A stretch of DNA of 64,000 bases from Dipteris shenzhenensis (taxonomy: Eukaryota; Polypodiophyta; Polypodiopsida; Gleicheniales): NCBI GenBank assembly GCA_047967505.1, contig CM106539.1. One strand, 5' to 3'. This document shows, piece by piece, positions 45,001 to 54,400 of the stretch. A program made the translations under genes and the position numbers. The number at the start of each line of letters is the position of its first letter. The stretch's first letter is position 1. A model generated the notes under the pieces. The model was not told where the DNA came from, searched no databases, and worked only from the letters and a program-made list of their open reading frames with translations.

Positions 45001-48000
45001 ATTGGTCGACCATCTTTTGGGGCTGTTTTGAGCTGAAACAGGTTCCATTTGCTGGCCGTACTCTTATCTTCTTCTTCTGTGTGTGCATCTACTACCCTTG
45101 CTGAGCTTTGGAAGTTTGCTTGTCATGCCATTAGCCCGGAAGAGGATTGGGGCACTGGTTGTGTTACTCTCTTCCTTGGAGAGCAGTGGCAAGCCTTGGA
45201 CTCAGTGATGGCCTTGAATTGTGTGGATGCACTGCTTGGTATGATGTTGGGTTATTCCGCTTGTGATATGCTGGGCTACTGAAGGGAACCAAGAGGATAG
45301 CACTGGGTATTGGTCACCTGCACAGGCACTGGTTGGCATTGTACTGGGTTGCATTTGCGGGTGAGTTCAGGAAGGGAGTCCCTTGTAATTGAACTAACCA
45401 GTGAATAAATAAATACCGCAAGGGGCGCCAAGTGTTGGGGCCAACAGGTGTCACTGTGTATGCTTATTGAGTAGGGGCATTCTAGCCTCCCTTGTTTTTG
45501 TGATTCAGTAATGCTATGTTGTGGAATTGTATGCTCTAAGTATTGTATCTAGCAATGGCAATGGAATATGGTGGTCGTTTTTTTGGTGTTGTGAGAAAGT
45601 AAAGTAAGATATACTGCCCTTTGTCAGTCAAAGGCCGGTTATAGTGGTTCCATTGCTGGGACCCTCATCAAATCATCCAAAGGAGTTCCTGGGCAGCTTG
45701 GGCAGAGAAAGTATCTGCTGATTTTCCTTGGTACAGCCACCCATTGCCTTTGATATGGAGCATATAAGACTTGGTTATGATGCAGACTTAGAGTTTGAGC
45801 CAGAGCTGCAGTCAGGGGGAGCACACCCTAGAACAAGAGTGCAAGATGCAGCCCGTGAAGGGCAGAATACTCAGGCTGATGTATTGGGGCAGCATGCTCC
45901 TCAGGGAAGCGAAGTACTACCACTTTCAGGGCAGCCAGCTCCTCAATTACATAACCCTGCTAGTACAGTTGCATTACATAACCCTGTTAGTACAGTTGCA
46001 TTGGTGCAGACCCAAGCGTACAGCCAGATGCTATGACCGTGATGCAAACTTAGATGGCTTCTGTGTTACAAGTTTTAACTCAGCTCACTCAAAGCTTTGT
46101 TGAGATTGTACATAATCCAGCTCGAGTGCCAAGGGCAGCGGCACAGCCCACATAGGATCCACAAATGCATGTGGGACAGCCAGTACCAGAGCCACAGACA
46201 CAGCCACTTGCAGTGCCACCGTGTTACGCTCTAGCCGAGGTAGCATGACTTCACCACCCTCCCTCCCAACCCACTCACCCCTCCACCCTTTATTCATCAA
46301 GCATTTTACATTTGGGGCGTCTGGACGTGGATTATACAGAGAAGCTGCTAACGTCATGCGATGACAAAGCTTGGAGCGCAGCAAAGCTTGGAGCGCAGGT
46401 GTGACGACAAACGCGTGGACGTGATATATGACGGGTCTGTTCGCATTTGCCCGTGACCTCCATGCGACGGACTTAATTGACGATCTATGGATAATGAACG
46501 ACAATGACGTGTCTGCGTGGTGGTCCTCCGGCACTGGCGAGTAGGAAGTGCGGTGTGGTGTGCATAATGGTTCGTGGGCTTGACGAATTGGTTCTGCGCT
46601 CACGTGGAGGTTCCCACGATTAAGGAGAGATTTTGATCCGTTCCAGTCTTGGACGGGCTGACTCGACGAATTGATATTGGTGGCCCTCCTGCGTTGGCTA
46701 TCGGGACTATTGTGCATCCTTGGTGGAGGGATCCCGTAAGGCAGGTTGACGGACTGTTCGGGGGTTTGGACGTGGTCATGGAATAGACCAGCGAGCAAGG
46801 TGGTGGCGCTGTCCTTCGTTCTAAAGATAGGGAACTAGTTTGTGAATTGGAACGAAACCAGAGAGCAGGTTTCGATTAGAGAGCTACGCCTTGGCAGAGA
46901 AAAAGAGGAGCGCATCATTTGTTTGTGGAGCTGAGGCAGGAGCGAACAAGACCAGGGAGCACTTTATTTATTTTCCCTTTTGGTTTTCGTCATTCCTGTT
47001 TTGTCAGAAGCAGTTGAAGCTTTTGTGGTTGTAGCAGAGTTTGCGGTTTATGATGCTATAGCAGGGACAGATTATGCCTGTGCATATGCCTTTGTGCTTC
47101 AGTCTGAGTTGACTTGCAGGAATTTCCCTAGTATAGGGGAAAGCGCTATTTGGGTTATGCTTGTGTCAAATGCCTAGTCAGTGTGCATGTGGGATTGCAC
47201 GAATTCCCTAGTATAGGGAATTGTGTCAGAGTGCCAGTAACCTGAATTGTGTCAGTTTTTAAATACAGTTTTCTAGCGGTGTTTAAAAAAAAAAAAAAAC
47301 ACCCATTGAACTGAATGGAAGTAGAAGAAGGGGCTTCCAGGAGGGACCCTAGTGAGTCAGGAGTCCGGCCGACCCAGTAGGTGTCGCGCCCAGGAGCTCA
47401 CACCTTATCTGGCAGGATTGCATTGCTTGAGGATGCCTTGCAACAACTATTAGCGCAACAGTTACAGGCCAATGCAGGGCAGTCTGAACTTAGGAGAGCG
47501 ATACACAGTATGTCTACCAGACCTTCTCGAGAGGAGAAGGGAAAGGCTCCAATGGAACCGGAGTCTAGTGTCCATACGGTCGAGCCTAGAAAGGCTAAAG
47601 TACCAAATATTGCCAATTACAGGTCAGAAAAGTATTCTGGTCGGATGAACGACCGTAGTTCCGATGTCATTGAGACCTGGTTACACAGATGGGACGAGGC
47701 GTTCGCCATTTGTGAAATCAGAAATGACATCAAGAAGATCCGCGAGGCCACCCACATGTTTAGTGAGGTAGCGGATCGGTGGTGGATTAAGCAACAAAAA
47801 GATGGTATAGCATCCACTGCCTGGGAGGGGTTTAAAAGAGAAATCAGGAAAACTTCTTACCTCTTGATGAAGCATCCCGAGCTTGGGATCAATATAGGAA
47901 CCTTCGTCAGAGAAATTTATCAGTGGCAGAATACACTGATAAGTTTCGAGAGAGCGTAATGAAGGTTGATGAACCCCTGCCTCAATTGATCCAAGTAAAA

Positions 48001-51000
48001 GATTTCATATTTGGATTGAATGATCGGATAAAAATGGAAGTTCGGACTAAGTACGCGAACACGTTGGATGATGCAATAGCCATAGCCCTGAACTATGAAG
48101 ATGCTAAGGGCAGCAGACCAAGTGGGTTTGCATTGGTCGGGACCCAGTATGGGTACCAAAAGAAATCTGGGTTTAAGAAGAAATGGATTAGTAGAGGGAG
48201 TGGTTCTCAGCCGAGTGGTCAAGCCAAGCAGGCGAAACCAGCTGAAACTCCTAAACCAAGTACCACCATTGGAGTGAAGAGGAAAGTAACCCCAATGGCA
48301 GCCCGGGCTTGGTCTAAGTCCCCCTTAAACCCAGAACAAAGAGAAAAGGCGAGGAGAGAAGGCTTATGTTTTGGTTGCCTTCAGCCTCATCAGTGGAAGG
48401 ATTGTCCACGTAACAAAGATCGTCGGATGGCTGAGATGGTGGTCTCAGAATGCGACGTGGAGATGGAGGGAAGTCCCAGAGCGGAAGAGATGCCAGATTC
48501 AACTAGCGGGATCTTCTCAGAGGTCAGTACCTTGTTTGTTATGTGTGTCTGTTGCTAAGCTAGTTACGAGTGCACCTGATAACATCCTATCTAAGCCCGC
48601 AGCAACGGGGTATACAGCCTTTAATGATACGGAGTTAATTAAAATGAAAGGGCAAGTGGCCAATCATGATGTCATTGTGTTGTTTGACTCGGCGTCAACG
48701 CACAATGTGATTAACTCCAAGCTCGTGAAGAGGCTGAAGTTAAAGACTAACCCATTTGACTAGGTGAAATGCTCGGGGTGGCTGGAAATGGCTGAGGGGT
48801 GAGGCCCACTCTGATACCAATGAAGGCAAATGGAAGCAATGAAATGGAGATGGTGGAAGTAAATGAGCTGAAACTGTACTACGACTAATGAATTGCAGGA
48901 ATGAACCAAAAGTACAAAGTACACACAATATAATTAAACCCTAGGACGGGGTATCCTAGTAGTACCTGTGTACTAAGTGGCACAGGTCATAAGTGCCCTA
49001 ACTGTCCTAACTGCCTATATCCTGGCCAGGGAACATAAGGCACCAATGGATAGCCCATGGGATGGCCTACACCTCCTGTACATGTGGGCTGCAATGCTGC
49101 AAAGCTGCCAGCTTGCTTGGCTAATTGGTGGTGAAAAACCATGCAGTACTGTCAATCTAAGGCTGGTTTTGAAGCCCTCATATATTGTACTGGAGAGTTG
49201 TTTGGAGATTAATTGCATCGATTCCAACATTTTTTGATAGAGTTGTGCTTGTATCAATTCCAACATCCTTTGTGAGAGTTGTATTTATGGAAAAGTATGA
49301 TTCTAGTGAATTACTTAATTAATAAGGTGAAATCTAAATAGCCTTGAAACTGAAATGCAATATTTTAAATCTCAATAACATTTAAACAGAGTCATGCTTG
49401 TATCAATTCCAGCATCGTTTGTCAAAATCGTGCTTCATGCGGAAATGTGATTTCCAGCGAATTGCTTAATTATAACAAGGTGAAATTTGAAGGGGTCATG
49501 CAACTGAAATACATTATCACATAAGCGGTAGGATTTATACATAATTGAGAAAAGGAACACATGACACTGTGTGGGGTATCAACAGAGACGACCCTTTCCC
49601 AAGAATAAATCCTGTATCAAAAAATATTCCTTTACCTCAATGATACTTGACCGCCCTTTACCAAGAATAAATCCTTGTATGGTCCTTTATTACGACAATA
49701 CTTATATTTGGGGTTAAGATAGAATCAAATCTAAGAAGTCCCTATTAATGGATAACAGGTGAATTACTCCTTGAATACTAGTCGAATAACATGAATAACA
49801 ACGAAAATTCTCCTTAAACAGTAGTCGACGAATGACATGAATAACAATGAAAAAACTAAGCAGGAACCATAGGCTGCGTGAGTAATCTTTCAAGCAGGCT
49901 CTGACACAGGCACTTCATTGTCAGGAACACCAAATTCTAGTATCTAATCTACGATCAACTTCAAATACTAAACAATCAACCCCAAGTGCCAAAATTGGAA
50001 GATTATATACCAAAGCTCAGCCCAATGACAAATTACAGCAAGAACTCTCCCCAAATTTCCTCCAAATGCAATCAAAATCAACAGAATGCCTCCTATAGCA
50101 ACTCACAATTTGCGAGGAGAGCTTCCAAGTGCAAAATCTCAGCCCAAAGTGTGTCCTAGCACTTCCAATTTGGAGAAAGTCTGCAAAAGGAACAGCCTGT
50201 GTGTTTGTGTAGAAGCTAGCTTGGTGCAAGATCTATGCTTTGAAGATGCCTAGGTACTGGCCTGGGCCTGTAACAGGCAAGCTGAAGTGAGGTCGCAACA
50301 AGAATAGGGATTTATGGCCTCTGGAAACTGACGAAATTGGAGCATATATGTGGAAATAGATGGTAGATGCTTTAGTCTATGTAAGGTTTCAGTACTGGCT
50401 TCCAAGTAGCTTGGCAGAGAAGGTGTAGAGAGTAGGTGGGAGCAAGATGAAAGCAACGAGATGGCTTTAGCAAACTCAAAGTTGTGGAAAGGAGCACAGC
50501 CTGAATATGGAAAATAGACTAAACTATTTTATTTTTTGACTAGTAGAAAGTTGAAAAGCTGTAAAACAAGGCTATTAACAAATTAAAAAGCTAAAATCAA
50601 TAATGAGGCTCTAATTAAATCATTAATATTAAGTAAAAATGATTAGTGTAAGCTAATTTAGGGTTACTAATCAGAAGTAGTTAAATAATCATAATTAGAC
50701 CTTATAAATTTCGCCAATGGCTTCTCTACCCATGCACACAATCAATTTGGATTATCCCCAATTTCACTAATGTGATCGATATTTTGTGCTTGTGATTGAT
50801 TGGGGTCCTAGTTGATAGACTACAATAAACACTTCAAAGGAAAGGTGGTTTTGCAGATTAGTTCCGCCTTAAGGGTTAACTTCGCTCTATCTTCTTATGG
50901 TAACTATCATTGCCCCTTGCTCCACACACCAAGGCTCACCCCCTAGGCCAGTATGAAATTGCCCATTAGAAACAAAAACCCTATAGATGTGCGAAGCATC

Positions 51001-51444
51001 TCAATCTCATAGAGCATGTTAATCTAAGATTAGGTAGAGGGTGATCTTGTAATAGATTAAAAAACTTTTGAGTATGTTAGAGTTATGCAATAGTGAAAGC
51101 GTGTTTCTAGAGTTTTAATTAATAAATGCTTAAAAATTTAAATAGCCATATTAAATAAAAAATTTGAATAAACAATTATTGCGAACTTGACATAGAGAGA
51201 TACAGTTTGGATAGAGAAATAGAGAAACTATAGCACCGCATGGGTTGTGAATGAGGATCACACCCTTTTAGAGAAACTCTAGACTATTTCAATGATGCTT
51301 GACTTTGATTACAAGAACAATTGTAGAAGTTTATACGGAATCAATGAATCTAGAATTTCCTAAACTATCATGGAAGGACTTGGTTTGGTGGGTAGGTCGA
51401 ATAATAGCTTGGAGCTTGGGAAAGAGGCAGATAGCAGAGAAAAA

Positions 51445-51477
<33 letters not shown>

Positions 51478-54400
51478 TTTTGATTAGTAAATGTATCACA
51501 CACACTAGCATTTTTGAACCATCAGATGGTGTCCCATTGATGAATTCAACTGAAGTCCAGGTGGCAGGATTTAAAATTCTGAAGAAGGTGAAGCACAGAT
51601 GATGACAAAACCTGGACGAGGGATTGCAACAGTTTGCCAGGTGCTCAAGACAAAGCGTAGTTTCAGCAAACAGTGTCTAGCTGGGTTCTACGTGGCTGCA
51701 ATATAACTCGTAGATGCTGTAACAGGTGGACAGCAGCAAAGAATTGGTGACTGGAATGTGTAGAAGGTCGTGGGTTAGTTATTCATGGTTTGAATTGCTC
51801 GAATAGCTTCTGGAGACAGTTGATGGAAGAAAGAAGGTGCCCTAGTAGCTAGGGCAGGTGCCTGGTCTAGAGATGCATGGTAGAATGGTTGCACGTGACG
51901 AAGGTATCTCTAGTGCAAATTGCAATTCATGAGTAGGTAAGACTTAATGAAGGAGAGAGGCTAGAATTGAAAAGCTGAGAAAGCAGTGAAGAGCTTAACA
52001 GCTTTTTGGTTTGATTAATATATTTAGTATTAAAAAAGAAATAAATATTCCAATTTATATAGGTTAACTAATTAGATTAATTAGCTACATCTGGATTAAT
52101 TTGGAATTAATAGATTTTGCCTCATGACCCCTCCACTCATGCTCACAATTAGGCTTGCTAGGCTCATAACTCATGCTAGGAAAACAAATCAATTGAAACA
52201 ATGGTTAGGTATCTATGTGCACTATCTACTGTGCACACAGCACGTGAGTGGTCAGGGTGGATTTACAGATTGTAGGAAAACACTCAAAAGATATGTGGAA
52301 CGGGAGATTGCAGGTTGATGTTAAGTACTTCATTCTAAGCTTGTCAACCAGGCATCATTGCCTAACACATCCCAAGGCCTGTATAAAGGTGTAAGGAAAC
52401 TAATTGAAAGGTCCTAGTGTGTAATCCACCAGAGTTGCCCAAGAGATTCCAACAAATTTTTAACCCCAAACTCCAATGTATTGTCGTGTAGATGATTTCA
52501 TAAGGGCTACTGTGTATACTAATTTGTTTCCCTTTTTAAATTGAGTTTTTCTTTGTGTCCTCTCCTAAAGTTGACACTCATCCCGCTCCCCAAAAACCTT
52601 TTCATAAGCTGGCTTAAAGAGTTTTCCTTCTCTTGGATGGTAATCAGTGGAAAATCATCACTTTAGAGTAAAGTTCAAGCCTGACTCAATATGAACTTCA
52701 GGGGACAAGGTTTATGCAGTCCTATCTATGCTTGACAGGCAATGCTTTTGGGCCCACTTTCAAGGTGTGGACATGAAATCCCTCTTGAAATTTCTCTTGT
52801 TCTATCTACTTGTGTGACTAGTAGGCATGTACATGGTGTTGTTTGGGGATAGGGTTGTAATGAAATGTATTGGTCACATTGCCTCCACCTTTTGAATGGT
52901 GACGTTTCTGCAAAGAATCTTGGGTATGCCCCTGAGAGGTCCGGTCTCCCTTGGCTAGCATCTGTTGTAAATATTGTAATATTTAAGGAAGTGGCTGGAG
53001 GGTCAGGGGCATTTTTTCCTTCTATGGTTTCCCCCCCTAACCACAGTTAGTGGTATGAGAAATGAATTGATTCAAAATTATCATCTTTTTGATAACTAGA
53101 GAACATCGATGTGTTATGGTCTGCTGAAAAGGAGTTCCGGTTCATTTGATTGCCATTATATTCAGTGTAGGTTAATATTTGTTTATTTTACAAAAAGGAT
53201 CCAATTTTTGATCAATGAATTTATCTATGCAGGTTGGCAAGACTATCCTCATCAAAACGCTCGTGAAGCATTACACTAAGCATAATCTCTCAGATATGCG
53301 TGGCCCTATCACCATTGTATCTGGTAAACAATTGAGAAACCAGAGCTAGCAGCAATAGATCACTTGTCAATACTTCGAAGTTCTGCTTTTGAATGGAATG
53401 CCACAGTACAGGATTATCATGAGAGTCAGTATGTCAGAAAAATTGGAGAATTGCTATGCGTCTCCATGAAGTGGATAAATTCTTTGGCCTGCCTGAACAA
53501 ACTCTTGAGAATATGCACAGTGATAGAAGCAGCCTTAGCAGTTCTGTTGTAGATATGATAACACAAAATGGCAGGCATCTATGAGCATGTCAGCAAGATA
53601 CCCCTTCTATGAGCGTGTGCTTTTTGATCTGCAAAACCTGTTTTATTATTATGAGTTCCAGCTGATTTGTTGGATTGGTGCATTATGTTTCAGGCAAGCA
53701 GCGCCGATTGCAAATCGTGGAGTGTGCAAATGACTTAAACACAATGATTGACTCAGCCAAAGTTGCAGACCTAGTTTTGTTGCTCATCGATGGAAGTTAT
53801 GGTTTTGAAATGGTTGGTTAAATCTGTCTGTTGGATCTTGATGCACTATCATCACTCGTCAAGAAGTTATAATCTTCTTTTTGGAGAGATGGTTAACTCT
53901 GTCTGATTTATCTTGATTATGTGGTTCTTATTTGGTATTTGGTCAAATGCAGCAGATTTCGTAATGCTGTGTCTATTTTGCGTTTGGCTCATTCTCCCTT
54001 CTCTTGTACTCTCTAAAGCTACCATTTTACTGTTTCAAATCAATATTCTAGTTGTTCTTCCCCCTTCTTTCCATCAGTGCATTAGATGTGTCTGCAGGGT
54101 TTGTATGGTTTTACCTTCTAACTTTGCACATGGACTCTAGTAAGCGATTGCAATTATCTTTTGTTTAGCTGCTTTGGTGTGACAGTATACTGGTTGCTTC
54201 CTCTCAGTTTCAGTGCAGAAATGTAAAGGCTCACATCCTTTCTTTTCCAGGAAACTTTCGAGTTTTTAAATATCCTTCAAGTACATGGGTTTCCGAAAAT
54301 TATGGGGGTCCTGACACATCTTGACCAGTTTAAGGATGTGAAAAAACTCCGGAAGACGAAAAAGCATCTCAAGAATCGCTTCTGGACAGAGATTTATGAT

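Larger units (their letters stand above)
39775..53232 (+). other. BMS1 intron 2, 13,458 bp, filled with retroelements
   Basis: It is bounded by donor gtttgt and acceptor tatgcag. Contents in order: unassigned sequence (39775-41040), LTR and copia RNase H tail (to 42921), coiled-coil gag relic (42960-43890), short repeats, an LTR end (45433), gag-like sequence, another LTR end (46222), gypsy gag-protease (47381-48763), an LTR end with primer site (48805-49230), then about 4 kb of unassigned AT-rich sequence. The relics lie in both orientations. Confidence 0.9.

Noticed and set aside
46085-46798. 237-codon minus-strand frame over the LTR start at 46222
   Set aside because: It crosses an LTR boundary, has no recognisable domain, and lies in CpG-richer sequence where long chance frames are more likely.
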